From contig JAFZKD010000111.1 in assembly GCA_017553785.1 (NCBI GenBank), forward strand, positions 124,001 to 188,000: a DNA stretch of 64,000 nt, written 5' to 3'. The notes beneath the pieces were generated by a model. It saw only the letters and a list, made by a program, of their open reading frames with translations, ran no database searches and was not told the DNA's origin. The position numbers and the translations under genes are program-made. This stretch comes from Muribaculaceae bacterium (GTDB taxonomy: Bacteria; Bacteroidota; Bacteroidia; Bacteroidales; Muribaculaceae). Each line of letters begins with the position of its first letter. The stretch's first letter is position 1. This document shows positions 16,466 through 24,511 of this stretch, piece after piece.

Positions 16466-16957
16466 ATGAAGAAGAATGTGATGACTTTGATGGTTTGCCT
16501 GGTTGCAGTCTTTTGTGCTGCACAGGCACAGATTCCTGCTGTTACGTTAAAAACGATTGACGGGGCAACTGTCCAGACCGAAACGTTAAACAACGACGGC
16601 AAGCCTTTTATCATTGATTTTTTTGCCACATGGTGCAAGCCTTGCAACAGGGAATTGTCGGCAATCGCCGAGGTCTATGACGAGTGGCAGGAAGAAACTG
16701 GTGTAAAAATCTATGCCGTGAGTATCGATCAGGCCCAGAACATCAACAAGGTGAAACCATTGGTTGACCAAAACGAGTGGGAATATGAAGTGCTGCTTGA
16801 TCCTAACAGTGAATTGCTCAAAGCGTTAGGTGGCCAGATGATTCCATTTGTCGTGGTTGTTGATGGCAATGGCAACATCGTTTCAAAGCATAGTGGATAT
16901 ACTGATGGGGCCGAGGAGGAACTGATTAAGGAGGTACGTGGCCTTCTAGCCAATTAA
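16466..16957 (+). CDS. TlpA-like periplasmic thioredoxin
   Basis: 163 residues. A signal peptide (1-22, CAAQAQ) is followed by a thioredoxin fold with active site W56-C57-K-P-C60 in FFATWCKPCNRE and the cis-proline loop MIPFVVVVD. TlpA/ResA-type proteins reduce or exchange disulfides in the periplasm. First gene of a five-gene operon with gaps of 7-20 bases: DUF6029 barrel, Omp28 lipoprotein, dockerin protein and Omp28-dockerin protein. The clients may be the CxxC-bearing Omp28 proteins; that is inference. Confidence 0.88.
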   Translation: MKKNVMTLMVCLVAVFCAAQAQIPAVTLKTIDGATVQTETLNNDGKPFIIDFFATWCKPCNRELSAIAEVYDEWQEETGVKIYAVSIDQAQNINKVKPLVDQNEWEYEVLLDPNSELLKALGGQMIPFVVVVDGNGNIVSKHSGYTDGAEEELIKEVRGLLAN

Positions 16958-16969
16958 CCGAAATCAAGC

Positions 16970-18622
16970 ATGATGAACCCCTTAAAACGGCTGCTGGTTT
17001 TACATCTGTTGTTGATGGTGGCGATATCCGCCCTGTCACAGGTGACAGTAAGCGGCAGTATCCAGAGTGATATCCTCATCCCGCAAGACGATGAAGTCAT
17101 CGGCACCGAGCATTCCGAGGACAAGTTGTTGACCAATACCTATGTTGACCTGAAATTGGGCAGCAAATATGTGGAGGCGGGAACCCGTTTCGAGTTTCTG
17201 CAATATCCGCTTCCTGGTTATGAGCCTGATTTCAAGGGGTGGGGATTACCCCACTTCTATGTGAAAGGTCATTACAAGAATGTGGAAGTCACAGCAGGCG
17301 ATTACTATGAGCAGTTTGGCTCGGGTTTCGTGTTGCGTGCTTATGAGGAACGCTCGTTGGGCATCGATAACGCATTGCGTGGTGGACGTGTGGTATATCA
17401 ACCCTGCGATGGCATGACGATGAAGGTGTTGAGTGGAAAACAACGCCGCTATTGGCACCATAACTCAGCGCTGGTGAGTGGTGTTGATATGGAAATTGGC
17501 TTGGAGCAGTTCATCAAGTCATTGGGAACTCACGATACGCGAATCTCAGTCGGCGGCTCATGGGTCAACAAGCATGAGGATGCCGACGATGATGCCATCT
17601 TTGTGGATGCGACCCATAAACTCAACTTGCCTGAGTATGTCAATGCCTGGGATGCCCGTGTGAACTTGACCCATAAGGGTTTCAACGTGTTGGCCGAGTA
17701 TGCGGCCAAGACCCAGGATCCCTCATTTGACAATGGTTATCATTATGGCCGGGGCAGTGTGGCGATGCTCAGCACGTCTTATTCCAAGAAGGGCATGAGC
17801 GTTCTTCTGCAGGCCAAGCGCAGCCAGGGCATGTCATTCCGCAGCCGCCGCAGCATGAGCGGTATATCGAGTTCGATCAACCACCTGCCGGCTTTCACCC
17901 ATGACCAGACCTATGCCTTGGCGGCCCAGTACCCTTACGCGACCAACCCCAATGGTGAGTGGGCGTTCCAGGGCGAGTTTGGCTACACGTTCAAGAAAGG
18001 CACCAAATTGGGTGGTCAATATGGCACCAAGTTGAAACTTAACGTCTCACATGTGCGCGGTTTGGATTATGACGGGTTGAAGAATCCTGTCGCCACTGGC
18101 CGCGTTATAGGTAGTGACGGTTATAAGTCGAGTTTCTTTAAGATGGGTGACGAGACCTATTATCAGGATATCGATGTTCAGCTCGAGAAACGGCTTTCGC
18201 GTGATTTCCAGCTCATTCTGATGTATATGAACGAGCGCTATAACATGACCGTTATCGAGGGGCATGGGGGTATGATCACGAGCGATATCCTGATTGCTGA
18301 CGGTAAGTACAAGTTCTCGCCCAAGATGACATTGCGTTGCGAATTGCAATACCAGTTCTGTGAGGGCGATGACGGCGACTGGGCTTTCGGTTTGGCCGAA
18401 TTGTCGCTGGCACCACACTGGATGTTCACGTTGAGCGATATGTGGAATTGTGGTGAGACCGATATCCATTTCTATCAGGCCTTGGTGACGTATAGCATCA
18501 AGTCCCATCGCATCCAGGCTGGTTATGGCCGCACCGATGCCGGATTCAACTGCTCGGGTGGCGTGTGCCGATGGGTTCCGGCAACCCGTGGTTTCACGTT
18601 GTCATATAATTACAGCTTCTAA
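16970..18622 (+). CDS. DUF6029 family outer-membrane beta-barrel-like protein
   Basis: 550 residues with a signal peptide (to about residue 24, ALSQ) and a strand-rich, aromatic-rich body with alternating hydrophobic residues, ending in a C-terminal aromatic (SYNYSF) typical of outer-membrane barrels. The N-terminal blocks LTNTYVDLKLGSKYVEAGTR and EVTAGDYYEQFGSGFVLRAYE match what I know of Bacteroidetes DUF6029 proteins, which occur next to TlpA and Omp28 genes. No biochemical role is established. Lies 12 bases after the TlpA gene and 7 bases before the Omp28 gene. Confidence 0.78.
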   Translation: MMNPLKRLLVLHLLLMVAISALSQVTVSGSIQSDILIPQDDEVIGTEHSEDKLLTNTYVDLKLGSKYVEAGTRFEFLQYPLPGYEPDFKGWGLPHFYVKGHYKNVEVTAGDYYEQFGSGFVLRAYEERSLGIDNALRGGRVVYQPCDGMTMKVLSGKQRRYWHHNSALVSGVDMEIGLEQFIKSLGTHDTRISVGGSWVNKHEDADDDAIFVDATHKLNLPEYVNAWDARVNLTHKGFNVLAEYAAKTQDPSFDNGYHYGRGSVAMLSTSYSKKGMSVLLQAKRSQGMSFRSRRSMSGISSSINHLPAFTHDQTYALAAQYPYATNPNGEWAFQGEFGYTFKKGTKLGGQYGTKLKLNVSHVRGLDYDGLKNPVATGRVIGSDGYKSSFFKMGDETYYQDIDVQLEKRLSRDFQLILMYMNERYNMTVIEGHGGMITSDILIADGKYKFSPKMTLRCELQYQFCEGDDGDWAFGLAELSLAPHWMFTLSDMWNCGETDIHFYQALVTYSIKSHRIQAGYGRTDAGFNCSGGVCRWVPATRGFTLSYNYSF

Positions 18623-18629
18623 CTGAACG

Positions 18630-19433
18630 ATGATGAAAAAGATACACTTGATGATATTTGCCTTTGCCGCTTTGCTGTTTGTGGCATGTGATGAGGTATC
18701 TGTCAATAATCGCTTGACCTATGTGGAACCTCCCGAGGTTGGGCGTGCGGTTCTTATCGAGGATTATACGGGCCAGTACTGTGTGAATTGTCCTCGTGCC
18801 ACCGAGGAGATTGAGCGGCTCGTTGAGGAGTACGGTGACTCGGTGGTGATACCTGTCGCTATTCACTCAGGACCGTTCTCCAAGCAGAAAGGTGTAGCCT
18901 CTCCGCTCCATACCGAAGTGGGCGATCAGTATTTTGCCCGTTGGAATCTCTCGGCCCAACCTGTAGGTCTGGTGGACAGGCTGTTTGGCGGTATGGCCTT
19001 CGCCTATACTGATTGGGCAGGTGGTGTGAACTATGAATTAACCTCTTCCAAGGCTGCTGTGTCATTCCTGATTGATGCCGATTATGAATCCGATACCGGT
19101 TCGGCTTCGTTCGATGTCCAGACCATTGGTCTGGACTCCGTCCAGGTCAGCGGCAAGTTGCAGGTGTGGCTTGTCGAGGACAGCATCGACAGTTTCCAGT
19201 ATATGCCTGATGGCTCAGTCACTGAGCATTATAATCACATGCACGTTTTCCGTGCCAGTGTCAACGACCCTTGGGGTGATGACGTGACCCTGAATCGTGG
19301 CGAGGTTGTCGCTAAGAACTATGACATTATAATGGATCCCCAGTGGGTGCCTGAGCATTGTTCGGTGGTCATTTTCCTCTATGATGAGAATGGTGTGCGA
19401 CAGGTGCAAAAGAAGAAACTGATTATCAACTAA
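18630..19433 (+). CDS. Omp28-related outer-membrane lipoprotein
   Basis: 267 residues. The lipoprotein signal ends at C20 (LLFVAC). An Omp28-type thioredoxin-fold domain follows, with LIEDYTGQYCVNCPRATEEI around the C51-C54 pair, then strand-rich C-terminal sequence (VWLVEDSI, HMHVFRASVND) shared with the Omp28-dockerin protein two genes downstream. Omp28 was described as an outer-membrane antigen of Porphyromonas gingivalis with suggested adhesion roles; the CxxC points to redox or disulfide chemistry. It probably sits in the outer membrane and works with the barrel just upstream; inferred from operon order. Confidence 0.85.
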   Translation: MMKKIHLMIFAFAALLFVACDEVSVNNRLTYVEPPEVGRAVLIEDYTGQYCVNCPRATEEIERLVEEYGDSVVIPVAIHSGPFSKQKGVASPLHTEVGDQYFARWNLSAQPVGLVDRLFGGMAFAYTDWAGGVNYELTSSKAAVSFLIDADYESDTGSASFDVQTIGLDSVQVSGKLQVWLVEDSIDSFQYMPDGSVTEHYNHMHVFRASVNDPWGDDVTLNRGEVVAKNYDIIMDPQWVPEHCSVVIFLYDENGVRQVQKKKLIIN

Positions 19434-19449
19434 ATAATAATAAATGACA

Positions 19450-20136
19450 ATGAAGAGACTTTTTTCTTTCTTATTTGGTATCTCTATGGCTGTATTGCCC
19501 ACGTTGGCACAGGATTCTGATATGATTTTCGCTTTCGTGAATGAGAACGGCGATATTCTGGAAGATGGTGCGACAGTTGTACGCAATCATGTGGAGGCCT
19601 ACGATGAAGATGGCACCGAAGTCATCTACTCTGGCGTCTCGGTGAAGAACATAAGCGGAACCGCTTCGGATTATCTGAAGGTGATCTATGTCATTGAGCA
19701 AATGGACAATGGTACCTTCCAAATTTGTTTCCCGATGACATGTAACATGAAGACCGAAGAGGGCTACTTTGAAACTGCCCCTGGACAATTGATGGGAGAC
19801 TTGCAGGATTTGCAGACTGAGTGGTTCCCTACCGAAGACGGCACTTGTATCGTCACGCTTTTCATCGAAGTGTTGACCAAGACTCCAACGTTCCCGCCTA
19901 ACTATATTCACAAGGCAGATGGACCAACCCTGACCTTGCAGTTTGTTAAGGGTGGCTCATCAAATCCAATCAAGGGCGATGTGAACGGCGACAAAGAGGT
20001 GAACATTGCTGATGTCAATGAAGTAATTGAGGCAATCATCAAGGCCGACGCAACGAACACAGCCGCCGATGTGACTGAAGACGGTGAGGTGAATATTGCC
20101 GACGTGAATGCCGTCATCGATATACTACTGAAATAA
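19450..20136 (+). CDS. Small secreted dockerin protein
   Basis: 228 residues from ATG 19450 (an ATG two codons earlier is also possible). Signal peptide MKRLFSFLFGISMAVLPTLAQ, a strand-rich domain of about 135 residues resembling an Ig-like or jellyroll module (SGVSVKNISGTASDYLKVIY), and a two-repeat dockerin in the last 53 residues (GDVNGDKEVNIADVNEVI and ADVTEDGEVNIADVNAVI), ending at the last residue. The dockerin is nearly the same as in the next gene, so one was copied from the other. The body domain is not recognised. Fourth gene of the TlpA operon. Confidence 0.82.
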   Translation: MKRLFSFLFGISMAVLPTLAQDSDMIFAFVNENGDILEDGATVVRNHVEAYDEDGTEVIYSGVSVKNISGTASDYLKVIYVIEQMDNGTFQICFPMTCNMKTEEGYFETAPGQLMGDLQDLQTEWFPTEDGTCIVTLFIEVLTKTPTFPPNYIHKADGPTLTLQFVKGGSSNPIKGDVNGDKEVNIADVNEVIEAIIKADATNTAADVTEDGEVNIADVNAVIDILLK

Positions 20137-20156
20137 TTAACCCAATAACAAGATAC

Positions 20157-22100
20157 ATGATGAAGAAACTATTACTTTTTGTAGCGGTTGCTATACTGCT
20201 GCCGATGGTAGTGATGGCTAATACCGACTTGTTGAGATTCACACCCACACTTGAGAAGTGGGGTCCGAAGCATGGCCTGATTCAGCAGCAGTTGCAGGCA
20301 AGAATTGATTTGCCGAATAATCAGAAAATCATGGGACACTATTGCAGTGACAGTCTCTCGTCCGAGGGCTTTGCTATGATGAGCTCGGGACTGATGCCTA
20401 TCGCAGCGATGCTTGAACCCGATGAGTTGGATGTGTTCCAGGGTGGCAAAATTGTCGCATTCCGTGTCGGTCTTGTAGAACCCGCCGAAATCGCTAGGGT
20501 TTTTGTCATTCCCGTTACTGCACAAGGAAAATATGGTGACAAGACCGAGTGGATGTGTTCTGTTGGTGATGCGGGTTGGAATATGGTTGAATTAGAGACA
20601 CCCTATGAGATTAACCTGGCTGAAAATGAGAAGCTTTTGATTGGCTTCTATTATAAGCAGACGGCTGATGGCAAGCCCTTATCGCTCGTGAAACTGGGTC
20701 AGCCTTATGATTCCTACACTTACCGTAAGGTGGGTTCCTCTAGCAAATGGAGACCGCTGGAATTCATCGAAAATGGAAACCTGAGCATCCAGTGTATCGT
20801 TGAAAAGGATGATTTCCCCGAATATCGCATCGCATCCTATGATTTGCAGAGCATTGATTTTGTCCAGATTGGAGATGAATTGCCGTTCATCTTGAAGGTC
20901 AAGAATAAGGGCATCAAGACGGTTGAAGCTAACACCCTTACCGTGAAAGTGATGATTGATGGTCAAGAAGTGACCACCGTTACCAACGCTGATGCTTTTT
21001 ATGATGAATTCTACTCCTTGAAGGGACTGGTCCCCACCGGTGGTCTGGCGTCAGGCGACCATGTGATGTCGGTTCAAGTGGTATCGGTTGCTGGGGTGCC
21101 TCAAGAGAATATGCCCGTATATGAATATGCTTTCAAGGCCTATCAGCACGGTTTTCCGCGTCAGAAGCATCTGGTGGAACAGTTGACATCAACCTATTGT
21201 ACCTATTGTCCGCTCGGCAACTCGATGCTCAGCATTCTCACCTCAAAGCGTGATGACATCATCTGGGTGGGTATCCACGGTAATCTTGGATCAGGTGTTG
21301 ACCCGTACAGGAGCAATCAGGGTGATACCATCATGAGTTATCTGACTGGTGGCTCCATTAGCTATCCTTCGGGTGCCTTCGACCGTATGCCAGGCTGGGA
21401 TGATCCCAACACGATTGTCAATGGCCTGGGCTACTACGAACAGTATCATGAGCTGGTGGCTGAGTATCTGGGCGAATTCTTTGATTACATTAGTGAATCG
21501 ACGCCGACCTTCGCCGAGATTAAGGGCAACTGCCGCATCGATGAAGCGACACGTAAGGCTACGGTGACCATCAGCGGAGAACTGTCAACAGACTTTAATC
21601 TCATGATGGGCGAGGATGCGACATTAACAGTATATCTGGTTGAGGATAGCCTGATCGCGCCCCAGCTCAATTTGGGCACTTGGGTCAATAAATACCAGCA
21701 CAATGGAGTATTCCGCAAGGCGCTGAATTCGGTATTTGGCAGCAAGTTGAACATTATCGGCAACCACTATCATAACACCTATTCTGTCACCATTCCTAAT
21801 TCATGGAATTGGGAGAATATGCGTGTTGTGGCGTTTATCAGCCGTCCCATGAAGAATGCCGTCACAGGATTTACCGACATGTTTGTAAATAATGCTGATT
21901 GCTTCAGTTTCAAGGTCGGAGCCGATGATCCTGTCAAGGGTGATGTGAATGGTGATAATGAGGTGAATATCGCTGATGTCAATGAAGTGATTGCGGCCAT
22001 CATCTCGGCAGACTTGACGAATCCAGCTGTCGACGTGACCGAAGACAGTGAGGTGAATATCGCTGACGTGAATGCCGTCATCAACATTATCCTGAAATAA
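20157..22100 (+). CDS. Large secreted Omp28-like protein with C-terminal dockerin
   Basis: 647 residues. Signal peptide 1-21; strand-rich N-terminal region about 75-215 resembling a jellyroll; an Ig/CARDB-like segment about 225-325 (FVQIGDELPFILKVKNKG); an Omp28-type thioredoxin-fold region about 335-590 with LVEQLTSTYCTYCPLG (C348, C351); a two-repeat dockerin at about 594-647 ending at the C-terminus. Last gene of the TlpA operon, convergent with the PAP2 gene: the two stop codons abut at 22100/22101 with no terminator space. Probably a surface or secreted redox-type protein presented through its dockerin; function unproven. Confidence 0.85.
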   Translation: MMKKLLLFVAVAILLPMVVMANTDLLRFTPTLEKWGPKHGLIQQQLQARIDLPNNQKIMGHYCSDSLSSEGFAMMSSGLMPIAAMLEPDELDVFQGGKIVAFRVGLVEPAEIARVFVIPVTAQGKYGDKTEWMCSVGDAGWNMVELETPYEINLAENEKLLIGFYYKQTADGKPLSLVKLGQPYDSYTYRKVGSSSKWRPLEFIENGNLSIQCIVEKDDFPEYRIASYDLQSIDFVQIGDELPFILKVKNKGIKTVEANTLTVKVMIDGQEVTTVTNADAFYDEFYSLKGLVPTGGLASGDHVMSVQVVSVAGVPQENMPVYEYAFKAYQHGFPRQKHLVEQLTSTYCTYCPLGNSMLSILTSKRDDIIWVGIHGNLGSGVDPYRSNQGDTIMSYLTGGSISYPSGAFDRMPGWDDPNTIVNGLGYYEQYHELVAEYLGEFFDYISESTPTFAEIKGNCRIDEATRKATVTISGELSTDFNLMMGEDATLTVYLVEDSLIAPQLNLGTWVNKYQHNGVFRKALNSVFGSKLNIIGNHYHNTYSVTIPNSWNWENMRVVAFISRPMKNAVTGFTDMFVNNADCFSFKVGADDPVKGDVNGDNEVNIADVNEVIAAIISADLTNPAVDVTEDSEVNIADVNAVINIILK

Positions 22101-22646
22101 TCAGAACTGTATAGTTGCAGTCAAGCCATAGGCCCGGTCACCAAAGGTGGTCGGGCTTATTGTCACGTTAACATCCTTGACGAAGGGTCGGGTGAAAATA
22201 AAAGCGGTGCCGGCCCCGATGGCTGTTCCGCCCAAGACGTCCCACCAGTCGTGGCGGTCGGTATGTACACGTCCCCAAGCGACAAAACTTGATACCGCAT
22301 AGGCAGGAACACCCCACTTCCAACCATAGCGTTTCATCAGGTATGTCGATCCGTTAAAAGCGACTGCCGTGTGTGTGCTTGGAAAGGCATGGTGGCCGGT
22401 GCCGTCAGGGCGGTCTTTTTTGATACAAAGCTCTAGGCCGTAATTCAGGGCAAGGCATGAGGCCGTACTCAGTCCCAGTTGCTTCAACCCTTCGTTGTCG
22501 TGCTTGGCGATGGCAACTCCCACGGCGGTAGCATCGGGCAGCAAGCAAAGCACATCGGTGGTGTGTCGCAAGGCGTCATCGCCTGCCTGGAGATTCATTC
22601 CAATAGAGAGCATTAGGGCGGTGAGTATGATTCTGATGACTTTCAT
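22101..22646 (-). CDS. PAP2-family phosphatase
   Basis: 181 residues with a signal peptide (to about A21). Phosphatase motifs: a KKDRP start (77-80), PSTH at 89-92 and GRVHTDRHDWWDV at 125-137, giving R126, H132 and D136. PAP2 enzymes dephosphorylate lipid phosphates such as undecaprenyl pyrophosphate, phosphatidate or lipid A; the substrate is not clear. Hydrophobic stretches are few, so it may be periplasmic and peripheral. Two bases downstream of the ygiQ-like gene, hence the last gene of a long minus-strand run. Confidence 0.85.
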   Translation of the reverse strand: MKVIRIILTALMLSIGMNLQAGDDALRHTTDVLCLLPDATAVGVAIAKHDNEGLKQLGLSTASCLALNYGLELCIKKDRPDGTGHHAFPSTHTAVAFNGSTYLMKRYGWKWGVPAYAVSSFVAWGRVHTDRHDWWDVLGGTAIGAGTAFIFTRPFVKDVNVTISPTTFGDRAYGLTATIQF

Positions 22647-22648
22647 CG

Positions 22649-24511
22649 CTAGGGATAGAGTTTCCGCAACAGGTCGCTGCGGTGGATACGTTTCAATGCC
22701 GCCGTGATGGCAGCGCGGTTCTTGCGGTCATACCAGAAGAAGAACAGCCGTTGAGCCTGTTTCTCCATTGGGGTTTTGGCGCAAAAGACGGGTTTTAGCG
22801 TGTAGGGATGCAGCCCCGTGTAATAGGTCTCGGTCGAAACGGTCATGGGTGTGGGCGTGAAGTCCTGCACTTGTTCGAGATGGAAATCCAGTTCCTTAGT
22901 GATCGCTGCGAGTTCCGCCATGTCGGCTTCGTGGCAGCCAGGGTGTGACGATATGAAGTAGGGGATAAGCTGTTGGCGCAGATTGTATTTCCTGTTCACG
23001 CGGTCAAACAATGACTTGAAGCGCCTGAAGAGTTCAAACGAAGGCTTGCGCATTAGCATCAGCACCTCGTCGCTGGTATGCTCGGGGGCGACTTTAAGTC
23101 GACCCGACACATGGAAACAGATGAGTTCCTCGTTGTACTGGGCATTGACCTTATCCACTCTAGGGTCGCCTGTCCGGTGCATCGACAGGTCATAACGCAC
23201 ACCGCTGCCGATAAAGGATTTTTTCACCTCGGGAAGGGCATCCACTGCATGATAGATGTCTAGTAACTTGCTGTGGTCGGTGTTGAGGTTGCTGCACGGC
23301 TGGGGATGAAGGCAGGACGGACGCTGGCAGCGCTGGCAACGCTCCACATCCTTGCCGCGCATGCTGTACATGTTGGCACTGGGACCGCCCAAGTCACTGA
23401 TGTAACCCTTGAAATCCTCCATCTGGGTGACTTGTTTGACTTCGCGCAAGATGGATTCTTTGCTGCGCGAGGCAATGAACTTGCCTTGATGGGCGCTGAT
23501 TGTGCAGAATGCGCAGCCGCCGAAACATCCACGGTGCAGACACACCGAGTGGCGTATCATCTCGTAGGCTGGAATGCGTTTGCCCAGATAACGGGGGTGG
23601 GGCAGACGGGTGTAAGGCAGGTCGAACGAGGCGTCGATCTGTTCGGTCGTCATTGGCGGATTGGTGCGGTTAACTTTGATGGCGACGTCACCTGTGGCTT
23701 GCCACAGATTGTGCCCGTGCCACAGATTGCTTTCCACCTCGATGACTTTGAAATTCTCGGCTTGTGCTTTTGGACTTTTTTGGCACTCCTCGTAACTGTG
23801 CAGCACCACGTCAGTGTCAGTCGTAGTGGCGGGCAGTTCGCTTAACGGGCAGCGCACCACGGTCTGAGGAATGTCGGTCAGTTCCTGGATGCTCTTGCCC
23901 GCATTCAGCGCATCGGCGATGGCGAGATTGGGAATCTCTCCCATGCCATATACCAGCATGTCGGCAGGGGTGTCGGCAAGAATAGAAGGCCGTAGCTTGT
24001 CCTGCCAGTAGTCATAATGCGCCATACGTCGTAATGACACTTCAATGCCCCCAGCGACAACAGGCACATCGGGGAACAGCCTTTTGAGGATTTCACAGTA
24101 AACGATCGAGGGATAGTCGGGGCGGGCACCTGCTCGGCCATCGGGAGTGTAAGCATCGTCACTGCGTTTGCGTCGCGCGGCGGTATAGTGGTTAACCATC
24201 GAATCCATCGCCCCGGCCGACACGCCAAAGAATAGCCGTGGTTTGCCCAGTTTCTTGAAGTCGCGCAGGTCATCGCGCCAGTTGGGTTGCGGCACGATGG
24301 CGACTTTGTAGCCGTGCGCCTCCAATACGCGTCCGATAACGGCTGTGCCCATCGACGGGTGGTCGATGTAGGCGTCTCCGGTGAACAGGATGACGTCAGC
24401 CTGCTCCCAGCCCAAAAAGTCCATCTCCTTGCGAGTGGTGGGTAACCACTGCCCCTTGATGTGATGGTCAGCGTCACGTTTGGGTTGAATATGTTTGCGA
24501 GGCTGACTCAT
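22649..24511 (-). CDS. YgiQ-family radical SAM protein
   Basis: 620 residues. An N-terminal B12-binding-like region (about 36-260; DVILFTGDAYIDHPSMG) precedes the radical SAM core, whose 4Fe-4S motif CxxxCxxC is C329-C333-C336 in GCFGGCAFCTIS, followed by SISDLGGP-like and PEHTSDEVL blocks and a C-terminal cluster typical of YgiQ. The reaction of this widespread family is not established. Overlaps the end of uvrB by 4 bases (ATGA), so coupled to it; followed 2 bases later by the PAP2 gene. Confidence 0.88.
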   Translation of the reverse strand: MSQPRKHIQPKRDADHHIKGQWLPTTRKEMDFLGWEQADVILFTGDAYIDHPSMGTAVIGRVLEAHGYKVAIVPQPNWRDDLRDFKKLGKPRLFFGVSAGAMDSMVNHYTAARRKRSDDAYTPDGRAGARPDYPSIVYCEILKRLFPDVPVVAGGIEVSLRRMAHYDYWQDKLRPSILADTPADMLVYGMGEIPNLAIADALNAGKSIQELTDIPQTVVRCPLSELPATTTDTDVVLHSYEECQKSPKAQAENFKVIEVESNLWHGHNLWQATGDVAIKVNRTNPPMTTEQIDASFDLPYTRLPHPRYLGKRIPAYEMIRHSVCLHRGCFGGCAFCTISAHQGKFIASRSKESILREVKQVTQMEDFKGYISDLGGPSANMYSMRGKDVERCQRCQRPSCLHPQPCSNLNTDHSKLLDIYHAVDALPEVKKSFIGSGVRYDLSMHRTGDPRVDKVNAQYNEELICFHVSGRLKVAPEHTSDEVLMLMRKPSFELFRRFKSLFDRVNRKYNLRQQLIPYFISSHPGCHEADMAELAAITKELDFHLEQVQDFTPTPMTVSTETYYTGLHPYTLKPVFCAKTPMEKQAQRLFFFWYDRKNRAAITAALKRIHRSDLLRKLYP

